Below are positions 34,470 to 44,293 of a stretch of 64,000 nt of DNA, piece after piece (within the stretch, counting starts at the first letter, position 1; the number at the start of each line of letters is the position of its first letter). A program made the position numbers and the translations under genes. Under the pieces are notes generated by a model. The model saw only the letters and a program-made list of their open reading frames with translations. It made no database searches and had not been told where the DNA came from. This stretch comes from Rhizobium indicum (GTDB lineage: Bacteria; Pseudomonadota; Alphaproteobacteria; Rhizobiales; Rhizobiaceae): the NCBI RefSeq assembly GCF_005862305.2, contig NZ_CP054021.1, forward strand, positions 4,071,501 to 4,135,500. The letters run 5' to 3'.

Positions 34470-35243
34470 TCATTCGGTCTGCAATAACGGCTTTGTGTTC
34501 GGCGGCTGAACCGAGCCCGTCGCCTGGTCGTCGACCAATTCTGTCTCAAGGATGTAGCGCAGCGGCCCGCGTTCGGTGGCATTGAAGGGCCAGCAGGTGG
34601 TCAGCACCAGGCGGTGGCCATCGGAGGAGGGATCGATGCCGTTGGCATCCCACGGGGCGATGCGGCCCTCGCCGGCCTTGAAGGTCAATAGTTTGCCGTC
34701 GCGGCGAGTGACCTCGATCGTATCGCCCGGCCTTATATATTGCAGCCAGCGGAAATGCGTGTCGCGATGGGCGGCGATGACGGAGGTGCCTTCCTCGCCG
34801 GGCTGCGGCGTGTTGGCGAGCCAGGCCGGACCGAAGGCCAGAGCCTCGCCGGAGGCGCCGGAGAGCACGATCGCCTCCTTGCCGAGGCGCGGGGCGCGCA
34901 CCTTGGCCTCCGTGGTGAAATCCGCCCAGGGCCAGGGTTTTGTCTCTTTCCCCTGAAGCTCCGCGGCGAAGGCGCGTTTCAGCAGGATCTGGGAGAGTTC
35001 CGCTTTCGCCTTTAGCAGGAAACCGTCGCCGATCAGCGCCAAGCCATAGAAGGCAAGGCCGGCGATGGCAAAGGCGATCGCCTTTTCGATCGAGGAAAGA
35101 CGCCAGAGGAAGAAACCCTTCCGCTGGCGAGGCTTTGGCATGTCGTGGGCCGTGGCGGCGGCCATGGCGAGTTCCAGATAGGTCGGAAGCGGCTCGAATT
35201 CGGCCGCTTCCTCGTTCTGGCTTGCGGAGAGCCTAGAGACCAT
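34470..35243 (-). CDS. class GN sortase
   Basis: A 257-residue membrane-anchored transpeptidase of the sortase class found in Gram-negative bacteria. A cytoplasmic N terminus, one helix at about 55-75 (AIAFAIAGLAFYGLALIG), and the catalytic domain with His159 (VIAAHRDTHF), Cys217 (VLTTCWPFN) and Arg229 (GPLRY) are visible. It overlaps the end of its substrate gene by 11 bases, so the two form a closed sortase-substrate pair; the dehydrogenase gene follows. Confidence 0.9.
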   Translation of the reverse strand: MVSRLSASQNEEAAEFEPLPTYLELAMAAATAHDMPKPRQRKGFFLWRLSSIEKAIAFAIAGLAFYGLALIGDGFLLKAKAELSQILLKRAFAAELQGKETKPWPWADFTTEAKVRAPRLGKEAIVLSGASGEALAFGPAWLANTPQPGEEGTSVIAAHRDTHFRWLQYIRPGDTIEVTRRDGKLLTFKAGEGRIAPWDANGIDPSSDGHRLVLTTCWPFNATERGPLRYILETELVDDQATGSVQPPNTKPLLQTE

Positions 35244-37620
35244 TGCGCTTGGCTCCGACCGCGATCATGCGCTTGAGGCGGCGGCGCCAGACGGCCAGTC
35301 CGCTTGCCGCCGTCAGCGCCAGGAGCAGCATGGTCAGCCCGCGGATGATCTGCTCGTCGGCGCGCGTCGCCGTCTGCGGCAGGTTCACGGTCGTGCTTTT
35401 TTGCGCGATTATGGTGGCTGCCTTGGCGGTCGGGGCTGCGGCCATCATGTTTGCGATCTCAGGCGATGCGACAAGTGCCTGTGTTTCGGCTGCAGCCTGC
35501 TCCGGTCCGGCGTTTCCTGCCGGCGTAGCCGAGCCACGACGTTCTACGCCGCCAAGAGGAGCAGCGTTTTCGCCGGAGACTTTATCGAAATCCCAGCCAT
35601 CCGGCAGGTTGAGCGGCAGCTTGGCCGAGCCGAGCGGCTGATCGGCCGGGCGCGACGGGGTGACATCCACGGCGACCAAGCTGGTGACGCGGGAGACGAG
35701 ATGGTGGACGAGCGCCACGGTCTCGATATCTTTGTCGAGCGCGGCCGGATCCTGCCGTTCATAGGCACGGGCCTCGAAATCGTCGATCTTGCGCCGTGCC
35801 CAGAGCTTGGAAATACCGTTGCCGTCGGCGGCATTGGCGATATCCATCTCGACGCGCCAGGGCTGATCGCCTGTCTTGCCGATGATCTGCAGCTTGCCGG
35901 CGGGCTTATCGTCAGGCAGCTGCGCGGTCAGCACGACGGGTTCGCCGCTGTAGAGGTCCGGCATCGGGTTCGGCGTGATATCCTCGACTTTTATGCCTTG
36001 GAAGGTCGCGGCGATATCGGTCATGGCCGGGTTCTGCAGCTTGGCGAAAAGCTCGCCCATGCGGCTTGCCACCTGGTCGGTCGAGCCGATCGCCGTAAAG
36101 GTCCCGCGGCCGATCTCGGCAGCTTTGGTCATGAAATAGGTGTTCGGGGCCGAGCCGATGCCGACGGTGAAGACGCGGGCATCGCCGCGGTTTGCGGTGA
36201 TTTCCTGGAACAGCTGCCGTTCGTTGCCGATCGCGCCATCCGTCAGGAACACGACCTGACGCAGCGCGCCGCTTATAACCGGTCCCTGGTTTCGCAACGC
36301 ATCCTCAAGAGCAGGCAGCATTTCCGTGCCGCCGTCAGCGGTGAGGCCCCTGACATAGGCGATCGCCTTTTCGCGATTGTCAGGCGTCGCAGCAACGAGA
36401 CCCTTGAAATAGTCAGTCATCGTATCGTCGAAACGGATGACGTTGAAGCGGTCGTCGGGGTTCAGCTTGGAGATGGCAAGCGCCAGGCTCTGCCTCGCCT
36501 GCTCGATCGACGGGCCGGACATGGAGCCGGAATTGTCGATGACGAAGACCACTTCGCGTTTTGCCGGCGGCGCTGCCGTATCCGGGGCCGTGGGCGGGGT
36601 GACGAAGGCGAGCAGATAGGTCTTACCATCAATCACTTCGCGGAAGAGGCCGGCGCTCGGCATCTTTCCGGGAGCGGCCTTCCAGGTGAGTTCGAAATCC
36701 TTATCGGCGGGAACGGTGTCCGCCTTCAGGCTGATCGTCCTCGCCTGGTCGCCATCCTGGCTGATATCGACCGCATGGAAGGACGACTTAACATCGCCGA
36801 GTGGGAAACCGGCCCGGAGGTCGACGGTCAGCGAAACCGGATTGATCCTGGCGTTCTCACGCGGATCGAGCACGGGGGCTTCGATCTTGTCGCGGTTTTC
36901 CACCGGGTCGCGCGGCGTGGCGAAACCGGCGCCGTTGTTGAACTCGACAGTCTGGACGATCGGCGCCGGATTGTAGCGCGGAGCGACGACCATCGGGAAG
37001 CGCAACGAGAACTCGCCACCCGACTGGTGGATGGTCTGCTGATATTCGATCTGGACGACGATGGTTTCGCCGGGACCGATATTGGCGACCTGGTTGGTGA
37101 AGATGTTCGGCCGCTGCTGCTCGAGCAAAGCCGTCTTCTTGCCCTCGGCCTTGGCCTGTTCGTAGATCTCGCGGGCTTCCTGGCGCGGTTTGATCTGGCC
37201 TTCGATGAAGCGTTCGCCGATCTGCATTTTCAGCGCGTCGACGGCGGAATTGTCCGGCAGCGGGAAGACATAGGTGCCTTCGACCCAACCCTGGCTCGGA
37301 TTCTGGAAGCGCTGCGTCACCTTCACCCTGGCGATCGGGCCGGAGACATCGATGGCGACATCGGTTTTCAGCCGCGGCGCTTCGACATAGAAGCCCGGCT
37401 CTTTCGACGGAAAGAGCAGCGAGCCGCTATTGACGTCGTTCGGCCGGACAAGCGCTGCGAGCTGGGCGGATGCCTGCGGCGTCTCGGCGGCGCGGGCGGC
37501 GGAGGCAAGCCCCAGTATCGCGGCGATGCAGGCGGCAAAGGCGGTGACGGCAACAAGGACTGAAACGGAAATTCGGCGCGCACGAATGCGCCCTATGGCA
37601 AACTCATCTTCCAGAAACAT
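35233..37620 (-). CDS. sortase substrate: VIT/VWA surface protein
   Basis: A 795-residue protein with a signal peptide (about 15-45, ending ASAARA), a VIT domain (about 80-210), a von Willebrand A domain with the MIDAS motif VIDNSGSMSG, and a C-terminal sorting signal: LPQTA at 747-751, a hydrophobic segment (IIRGLTMLLLALTAASGLAV) and an RRRLKR tail. This is the target of the sortase encoded immediately downstream. VIT/VWA proteins resemble inter-alpha-trypsin inhibitor heavy chain and mediate protein-protein contacts. I chose the ATG at 37620, seven bases after GAGGG; another ATG at 37626 is too close to that site. Confidence 0.88.
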   Translation of the reverse strand: MFLEDEFAIGRIRARRISVSVLVAVTAFAACIAAILGLASAARAAETPQASAQLAALVRPNDVNSGSLLFPSKEPGFYVEAPRLKTDVAIDVSGPIARVKVTQRFQNPSQGWVEGTYVFPLPDNSAVDALKMQIGERFIEGQIKPRQEAREIYEQAKAEGKKTALLEQQRPNIFTNQVANIGPGETIVVQIEYQQTIHQSGGEFSLRFPMVVAPRYNPAPIVQTVEFNNGAGFATPRDPVENRDKIEAPVLDPRENARINPVSLTVDLRAGFPLGDVKSSFHAVDISQDGDQARTISLKADTVPADKDFELTWKAAPGKMPSAGLFREVIDGKTYLLAFVTPPTAPDTAAPPAKREVVFVIDNSGSMSGPSIEQARQSLALAISKLNPDDRFNVIRFDDTMTDYFKGLVAATPDNREKAIAYVRGLTADGGTEMLPALEDALRNQGPVISGALRQVVFLTDGAIGNERQLFQEITANRGDARVFTVGIGSAPNTYFMTKAAEIGRGTFTAIGSTDQVASRMGELFAKLQNPAMTDIAATFQGIKVEDITPNPMPDLYSGEPVVLTAQLPDDKPAGKLQIIGKTGDQPWRVEMDIANAADGNGISKLWARRKIDDFEARAYERQDPAALDKDIETVALVHHLVSRVTSLVAVDVTPSRPADQPLGSAKLPLNLPDGWDFDKVSGENAAPLGGVERRGSATPAGNAGPEQAAAETQALVASPEIANMMAAAPTAKAATIIAQKSTTVNLPQTATRADEQIIRGLTMLLLALTAASGLAVWRRRLKRMIAVGAKRNGL

Positions 37621-37950
37621 TGGCATACCCTCAATAACCAATTTCGGATGCCGGATGATGCGGCTTCGATCTCGGCGCGCTCGCGACCGAATTGCGGCGT
37701 GGCGCGGCATTTGTTGCGGCTTATTCGTGGCAATGGCCGAATCCGACGATGCCACTGATTTCAGGGGATAAATCCGGATGACTTCAGAGATTGATTCAAG
37801 ATCTTCGCATGGCGTTTCGACCTCGTGAAGCAAGCCTCTCCGAAGGGGACGGCATGCCGGGTGGGCGGCGTGGCGAACCGATCAATAAGAATCATGCCAC
37901 CATGACGCCTTTCCGCTTGAAATGCCGTCATACATTGGACATAGAGCTAA

Positions 37951-39207
<1,257 letters not shown>

Positions 39208-39230
39208 GCGGTTCTCAAAAACACCAATCG

Positions 39231-39260
39231 AAGGCCTGCTGGCGACGGCGGGCCTTTTTC
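39231..39260 (+). terminator. Rho-independent terminator after aatA
   Basis: AAGGCCTGC (39231-39239) pairs with GCGGGCCTT (39248-39256, one G-T pair), followed by TTTTC. Confidence 0.8.
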
Positions 39261-39272
39261 TTTGCGGCGACG

Positions 39273-39301
39273 TTGACGATGTAGCTGCATGTAGCTACAT
39301 T
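39273..39301 (+). promoter_or_regulatory. promoter with palindromic operator of the toxin-antitoxin operon
   Basis: TTGACG (39273-39278), 17-base spacer, TACATT (39296-39301). The spacer and -10 contain the direct repeat ATGTAGCT (39279-39286 and 39289-39296), and the second copy extends into the perfect palindrome ATGTAGCTACAT (39289-39300). The start codon is at 39309, about eight bases past the -10, so the transcript would have almost no leader. Autorepression by the antitoxin is the expected function of the palindrome. Confidence 0.7.
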
Positions 39302-39308
39302 TACCCTC

Positions 39309-39569
39309 ATGAAGACCGTTTCGATCCGTGATGCGAAGAACCGCCTGACCGAACTCGCCCGTGAGGTCGAGGAAGGTGAAACCATTGTCGTGACACGCAA
39401 CGGCCGGCCGGTGTTCGATCTCGTGCCGCATCAAAAACGCGGCGGTTTGAACCTGGAGGCCGGCGAAGCCTATCTTCGTTCCAAGGGTATCACGCGGACG
39501 GAGATGTATATCGCCGACGACTTCGACGATCCGTTGCCCGAAGATTTCCTTCTCAAGCCGCTGCCGTGA
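39309..39569 (+). CDS. Phd/YefM-type antitoxin
   Basis: An 86-residue antitoxin with the Phd/YefM dimerisation and DNA-binding N terminus (KTVSIRDAKNRLTELAREVE, GETIVVTRNGRPVFDLVP) and a C-terminal tail (ADDFDDPLPEDFLLKPLP) that should cover the toxin active site. It neutralises the PIN-domain protein encoded next and probably represses its own promoter through the ATGTAGCTACAT palindrome. Its stop overlaps the toxin start. Confidence 0.9.
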   Translation: MKTVSIRDAKNRLTELAREVEEGETIVVTRNGRPVFDLVPHQKRGGLNLEAGEAYLRSKGITRTEMYIADDFDDPLPEDFLLKPLP

Positions 39570-39958
39570 TCATGCGTGTGCTACTCGACACGCATATGGT
39601 CATCGCAATCGTCCAACGAAAGCTGACGGACCGTTTTCCTGATGTCCAACGCGTGCTTTTGAACGCTGCGACCGAAGGTTTCGTCAGCGTCGCAAGCCTT
39701 TGGGAAATCGCGATCAAGACACGACTTGGCAAGTTGCAGCCGGGACTAACCCTGGACGTTATTCCAGCCTACCTGCAGGGCACCGGGCTGACGATCCTGC
39801 CCATCGATATCGCGCACGTCATCACCGCCGCCGACTCCGAGCCGGAGACGCGCGATCCCTTCGATCGCCTGCTGCTTGCGCAATGCAAGGTCGAGGGGCT
39901 GCAGCTTGCAACAGTCGACCGGCTGCTCGTTGATCATCCATTGGCCCTGCGGCTCTAA
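39566..39958 (+). CDS. PIN-domain ribonuclease toxin (VapC family)
   Basis: A 130-residue PIN-domain protein with the acidic active-site residues visible: Asp in VLLDTHMV, Glu in SLWEIAIK, Asp in DPFDRLLLAQ and Asp in TVDRLLVDHP. VapC-type toxins are Mg-dependent RNases that cut tRNA or rRNA. The GTG at 39566 overlaps the antitoxin stop by four bases; an ATG at 39572 is an alternative start. Confidence 0.9.
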   Translation: MIMRVLLDTHMVIAIVQRKLTDRFPDVQRVLLNAATEGFVSVASLWEIAIKTRLGKLQPGLTLDVIPAYLQGTGLTILPIDIAHVITAADSEPETRDPFDRLLLAQCKVEGLQLATVDRLLVDHPLALRL

Positions 39959-40139
39959 GTTCACGTTCCGATTCAATATGCTCCTCATCTGAATCCGCTT
40001 TACCTCGCAAGTCGTTGAATTCCGATTCAAAACGTGACGCAGAGGGACGTTTTGGCGGGTGATCTGCGGTTGCGGGTTGGCATCAAACCAACTAGATATC
40101 CGGCATCAGTTTAAGTCGCCGCTTCGGGAGGCCGGGATT

Positions 40140-41045
40140 TTGCAGCAGAGTGCCGTGATCGTCTGTTCGGATGTCAACATGCTGCCGGCCGCCTGCTGCA
40201 CCCTGCTTTCCGTCAAGCGCAATCTCTCAGGTTCCACTGTTGAGTTTCTGCTTCTCGGCATCGACCTCAAGCCGAACGAGATCGCCGAGGTCGGAAATTT
40301 CGCTCGGCTGCACGGCATGGCTATCAAGGTGCTGCCCTACAATACGCCGGATACGGCGCTGCAGGCGCGGGGTCGCTGGTCGGGCGCGACGCTCGCGCGG
40401 CTCTACATGGATCTGCACATTCCCGATCATGTCGAGCGCCTGCTTTATCTCGATGCCGATGTGCTTGCGGTTGCGCCGGTCGACGACATCTTCGCCATGG
40501 ATTTGCAGGGCAAGGCGCTTGCCGCCATAGACGATTATGTCATGGCCTTTCCCGAGAAGGCCGGCGCACGGCAGCGGAAGATCGGCATGGGCGAGGGCGG
40601 CCGCTATTTCAATGCGGGCGTGCTGCTGTTCGACTGGTCGGCCTGTCGGTCGAGGGGGCTTTTTGCCAGGACACGGGAGATTTTCGAGGAGCGGTCGCAT
40701 CTTTTCGAGAATAACGACCAGGATGCGCTGAACGTCACTTTCGATGGCGACTGGCTGGTGCTCGATCCGCGCTGGAACACGCAGACCGGCCTCCTGCCTT
40801 TCGTCGGCCAGCCGGCGATCATCCATTTCACCGGCCGGAAAAAGCCGTGGCAGGCGACTGTGCCGTGGGTGCATCGCCGGATGGCCAAGCGTTATGCCGA
40901 GGATCTCGCCAATACGCCATGGGCTTCCTTCTGCAGGCAGCCGTCGATGACGGGCCGGATCGCGGGGTTCCTTTCGCATTTGGGAAAGCGGATCGGCGGG
41001 CTGGCGCGGCTGGCACGGACACGCGCTTATTTCAGCAACAGCTAG
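40140..41045 (+). CDS. GT8-family glycosyltransferase
   Basis: A 301-residue GT-A-fold glycosyltransferase of family 8 (galactosyl/glucosyl transferases of LPS and related glycans). The DxD metal motif is in LLYLDADVLAVAPVDDIF, with YFNAGVLLFD, NDQDALN and the C-terminal HFTGRKKPW typical of the family. I chose the TTG at 40140 because GGGAGG precedes it by eight bases and family similarity begins there; a GTG at 40059 is the alternative. It is followed 46 bases later by a gene of unknown function on the same strand. Confidence 0.85.
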   Translation: MQQSAVIVCSDVNMLPAACCTLLSVKRNLSGSTVEFLLLGIDLKPNEIAEVGNFARLHGMAIKVLPYNTPDTALQARGRWSGATLARLYMDLHIPDHVERLLYLDADVLAVAPVDDIFAMDLQGKALAAIDDYVMAFPEKAGARQRKIGMGEGGRYFNAGVLLFDWSACRSRGLFARTREIFEERSHLFENNDQDALNVTFDGDWLVLDPRWNTQTGLLPFVGQPAIIHFTGRKKPWQATVPWVHRRMAKRYAEDLANTPWASFCRQPSMTGRIAGFLSHLGKRIGGLARLARTRAYFSNS

Positions 41046-41091
41046 TGGGGCGGCAAAGCGCATCGTCCTTGGAAAGTGCATGTGAGCCGAT

Positions 41092-41961
41092 ATGGAAGCA
41101 ATCCCCAGCGACACGCAGACAATGGCCGCCCCGGATAGCGGCTTCAATTTTCTGACGCCGGAGGCGTGGAAGGCGCTGTTGTCGCATTATTCCCACGTCG
41201 TGCTGGTGGCAAACAGCGAAGCCGTCGACTTCAAACGGCTGCGAAGCGAATTGCCGGAGACGGCGCTCTACGTCTTCTTCAACAATGTCTATAAGGTGCT
41301 CGACGAACCCTTCGCCGGCCATGCGGTGCTGTTTGCCCGCAGCGGCGTGATGGGCGCCAATATCGTCCACAGGCGCGAGGCGGCGGATGTCCTGCGCTTC
41401 TTTGCCGGCGACGATTTTTTGGGCGTCGTCAACATTCGCGTTTCCCCGGAGGAAAACTTCAGCGAAGAGGGCCGCTTCGAAGGCGCTGAAACCCGTCACC
41501 TTGATCTGACGAAAATGCTCGTCGATCTCTACCCGGTGGGCAAGATCGCGACGAGTGGTTTTGCGGTGGCGCTGTGGCTCGCCGAGCTGCAACTGCCGGG
41601 CAAGATCCTGCTTGCCGGCTTTTCGGCGAAGAGGAGCGAGAAGTGGAAGGTCTTCGACGTGCACGACTGGACGTTCGAGCAGATCTTCCTGCGTCTCTTT
41701 GCACGGATGGGCACGATCTCGATGATGGGCGGCGTGGACGCTAGCCCCTATGCGGCAATTGCCAGACGGTTTCCACAGGTGCCGCCGATCGAGATCGCGA
41801 TGACGGCGGCCGAAGTCCTGTCGGAACGGCTCCACAACGCAAATAGCCAGATCGACAGGCTCATGTCCGTCACCAAATCCATCCGCGCCATCGAGGGTTT
41901 CTTCCGGCGCTTCAAGCCGAAAACCCGCAAGCAGCGTTTCCTCGAAAAGTCGAAGGAATGA
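41092..41961 (+). CDS. protein of unknown function, possibly GT29/GT42-like glycosyltransferase
   Basis: A 289-residue soluble protein. The middle part has a pattern reminiscent of sialyltransferase-type (GT29/GT42) folds: VVLVANSEAVDFKRLRSELP, FFNNVYKVLDEPF, then TSGFAVALWLAELQLPGKIL, LAGFSAK and VHDWTFEQ, where a conserved Gly and a His-x-Trp-x-x-Glu would be expected. The C terminus is basic and helical (SIRAIEGFFRRFKPKTRK). I give this as a weak inference; no catalytic residue is proven. It lies next to the GT8 gene and may act on the same surface glycan. Confidence 0.6.
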   Translation: MEAIPSDTQTMAAPDSGFNFLTPEAWKALLSHYSHVVLVANSEAVDFKRLRSELPETALYVFFNNVYKVLDEPFAGHAVLFARSGVMGANIVHRREAADVLRFFAGDDFLGVVNIRVSPEENFSEEGRFEGAETRHLDLTKMLVDLYPVGKIATSGFAVALWLAELQLPGKILLAGFSAKRSEKWKVFDVHDWTFEQIFLRLFARMGTISMMGGVDASPYAAIARRFPQVPPIEIAMTAAEVLSERLHNANSQIDRLMSVTKSIRAIEGFFRRFKPKTRKQRFLEKSKE

Positions 41962-42057
41962 CTGTCGAAGCTCTCCTCAAAAGGTGGGGCTGGCAGGCCG
42001 CTCTGTGAGTTGACGCTACGTGCACGGATAGCTGCTCTTGTCGGGGAGGCGCAGCCT

Positions 42058-43155
42058 TCAAAGCCCCAGCGCCGTCAGCATGACGAAGGTGGCGAAGAGG
42101 ATGAAATGCGTCATGCCCTCGATGGCGTTGGTCTCGCCGTCGTTGAGGTTGATCGCGGCGGCAATCAGCGTGATCGCCACCATCACCGTCTGTACCGGGG
42201 TCATCGCCATGATGAAGGGCTGGCCGGTATAGAGCGCGATCGCCTCCATGACGGGCACCGTCAGAATGACCGTCGACAGCGAGGCGCCCATGGCGATGTT
42301 GACCGTCGCCTGCATGCGGTTCCTGAGTGCTGCCCTCAACGCGGTCAGGATCTCGGGGGCGGCCGAAATCGCTGCGACGACGACGGCGGTCACGGCGATC
42401 GGCGCGCCGCTGTCGCGCAGGCCTTCGGTCATGAAGGCCGCCATGAACTCCGCGAGCAGGCCGATGATGACGACGCCGGCGAGAATGGTGGCGATCGAGA
42501 TCGCGGCCGACCCGTCGGGGCCATGCGCATCCGGGCTTTCTTTCTTCCGTTCGGAGCGCGGATAGCTGTAGCTGAAGAAATAGCTGTGCTGGCCAACCTG
42601 CATGCGCAGGAAGAGGCCGTAGAGCGCGATCATTGCGACGATGGTGAAGGCGGAATAATAGTGCCATTTGTCGCTGGGCACGAATTCCGGCACGATCATC
42701 GAAATGCCCATGGCGGTGAGGATCATCACGCCGTAGGTCTTGCCGGAATTGTCGTTGTAGGGCTGTTCGCCGTGCTTGAGGCCGCCGAGCAGAGCGGCCA
42801 GGCCGAGAATGCCGTTGATATCGAGCATCAAGGCCGAATAGATAGTGTCGCGCACCAGCGTCGGCGAGCTCTCGCTGCCCATCATGATGGCGAGGATGAT
42901 GACTTCGACGGCGACGGCTGAGAGCGTCAGGATCATCGTGCCATAGGGATCGCCGACCTTGACGGCGAGCAACTCGGCATGATGGGCCACGCGGATCGAG
43001 GCGAGTACGATGGTGCCGACCAGGCCAGCGGCGGCAATCAGTGCGACGCCGCGCCCCATCTCGATCACCGCGTGTTCCAAGAAATAGGCGATCGCTGCAA
43101 CGACAAGTGCGGCGACCAAAAACTTTTCCTCTTTAAAGCGTGACGCGATCCCCAA
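42058..43155 (-). CDS. CaCA-family calcium/proton antiporter (ChaA-like)
   Basis: A 365-residue inner-membrane antiporter with eleven predicted helices and two alpha-repeat motifs: one around GTMILTLSAVAVEVIILAIM and one around AVVVAAISAAPEILTALRAA, each with the key acidic residue (Glu). A hydrophilic loop (YPRSERKKESPDAHG) joins the halves. It exchanges cytoplasmic Ca2+ (or Na+/K+) for protons. ATG at 43155. The divergent region to 43386 holds its promoter. Confidence 0.88.
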   Translation of the reverse strand: MGIASRFKEEKFLVAALVVAAIAYFLEHAVIEMGRGVALIAAAGLVGTIVLASIRVAHHAELLAVKVGDPYGTMILTLSAVAVEVIILAIMMGSESSPTLVRDTIYSALMLDINGILGLAALLGGLKHGEQPYNDNSGKTYGVMILTAMGISMIVPEFVPSDKWHYYSAFTIVAMIALYGLFLRMQVGQHSYFFSYSYPRSERKKESPDAHGPDGSAAISIATILAGVVIIGLLAEFMAAFMTEGLRDSGAPIAVTAVVVAAISAAPEILTALRAALRNRMQATVNIAMGASLSTVILTVPVMEAIALYTGQPFIMAMTPVQTVMVAITLIAAAINLNDGETNAIEGMTHFILFATFVMLTALGL

Positions 43156-43386
43156 GCCTTAGCTCCTGTCCCGATTCGTGCGTTCTATCTAAGTCACTGA
43201 TTTCGCATATCAAGAAAGCTCCGGTCGAGTGCCATTTGCAGTCTTCGGCGTTTAATGGAATACTGAACGTCATCGGGGCCGGAAAGCAGATCGCGGCGTC
43301 CTCGAATTCTCGTCAAGCGGCCGCGATGATCCGGATCTTTTCCGGAAGCGTGCGAATGCGCAACAAGAAGATGAGGAGACGGATGC

Positions 43387-43674
43387 ATGATCAAGGTGGT
43401 CTACGAAGTCGTGCCGCATGACGGCGGCTGGGCCTACAGGCTGGGAGGTGTCTATTCAGAGGCATTCCCGACCCATGCCGATGCGCTCGAAGCTGCGCGC
43501 ATCGTCGCGGCCGAACAGCAGGTCGGCGGCGATTCCGCCGAGATCAGTTGGCAGGACGAGAACGGCAAGTGGCATGAAGAATATGCCGAAGGCGGCGACC
43601 GGCCGGAAACCGAGGTGGTGGACGGCCAGTGGAAGGATCGCCCGGCCGAGGCCTCGCAAGGCATCGGCAGCTAA
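43387..43674 (+). CDS. DUF2188-family small protein
   Basis: A 95-residue acidic protein with the DUF2188 pattern: VVPHDGGWAYRLGGVYSEAF, THADALEAARIVAAEQQ and WQDENGKWHEEYA. Function unknown; similar proteins resemble stress-induced small proteins. The ATG at 43387 follows GGAGACGG. The gene overlaps the convergent GrpB-family gene by four bases. Confidence 0.8.
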   Translation: MIKVVYEVVPHDGGWAYRLGGVYSEAFPTHADALEAARIVAAEQQVGGDSAEISWQDENGKWHEEYAEGGDRPETEVVDGQWKDRPAEASQGIGS

Positions 43675-44186
43675 CCATCTCCCGCCAATGCCCGCGCGAC
43701 GATCGCATCGACGAATTCGCGCTTACGCGCAGTATAGCGGTCGCCGTCCATCCGGAATTCGGCTGCCAGCCTGCGTTTGAGTACGGCATAATCGGCCGCC
43801 GCCTGCGGATGCGCGATGAGATAATCCCGGAAAGCCAGCCTGTTTCGATGAGTGCCGTTGCCGGAAGGGCAAAGGTAGACCCGTTCTGCCGGCACCGAAC
43901 CTTTCGATAGAAAAGCCCAGACATCGTCGTCATAGCGGTTGCCGCGCGGCTCGTAGCCTTCGGCCAGGAGCACGCCTGTGGCGCCGTCGACATGCCCGAG
44001 GCCGGGAAGGACGATGTCGATATCGATGAGCGGCTTGGCTGTCATGCGTGGTATCGACGTGCTGCCGATGTGGTCGATGGAGAGCGCCTGCGGCAACAAG
44101 GCCAGCAACCCGTCGCGGATACGTCGGAAGGCTTGCGGCCATTGCGGATCGTAGGGCACTAGTTCAACCGGATTGTGCGTTCTCAT
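43671..44186 (-). CDS. GrpB-family protein (nucleotidyltransferase-fold)
   Basis: A 171-residue UPF0157/GrpB protein: VELVPYDPQWPQAF, HIGSTSIPRMTAKPLIDIDI with the GS and D-x-D residues of the minimal nucleotidyltransferase fold, and RLAFRDYLIAHP. The family function is not known; despite the name it is unrelated to GrpE. ATG at 44186 opposite the RIME-like element. Confidence 0.85.
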   Translation of the reverse strand: MRTHNPVELVPYDPQWPQAFRRIRDGLLALLPQALSIDHIGSTSIPRMTAKPLIDIDIVLPGLGHVDGATGVLLAEGYEPRGNRYDDDVWAFLSKGSVPAERVYLCPSGNGTHRNRLAFRDYLIAHPQAAADYAVLKRRLAAEFRMDGDRYTARKREFVDAIVARALAGDG

Positions 44187-44205
44187 TCCCGTCCCGCTGG
44201 AGTGG

Positions 44206-44290
44206 CGCGCGTCCGACAGAATGCGCTAAGGACGCTCCATTATTTTGAAATTTGCGCATGATTCTTTCCGAAAATCGATTCCGATTTTCG
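44206..44290. repeat. RIME-like palindromic intergenic element, copy D
   Basis: A degenerate copy related to the element at 25614: GCGCGTCC ... AAGGACGCT, then TTGCGCATGATTCTTTCCG and a perfect stem CGAAAATCG/CGATTTTCG (44270-44290) around ATTC. It lies between the GrpB gene and the LysR gene stop. Confidence 0.6.
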
Positions 44291-44293
44291 TGG

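Noticed and set aside
35401..37563. 720-codon open frame on the plus strand, antisense to the sortase substrate gene
   Set aside because: It is a shadow of the GC-rich VIT/VWA gene in another frame; composition is Arg/Gly/Asp-rich without domain similarity, and the opposite strand has clear domains, signal peptide and sorting motif.
39959..40139. repeated TTCCGATTCAA motifs between vapC and the GT8 gene
   Set aside because: They resemble a fragment of the RIME-type repeats but are too short and lack the palindromic core.
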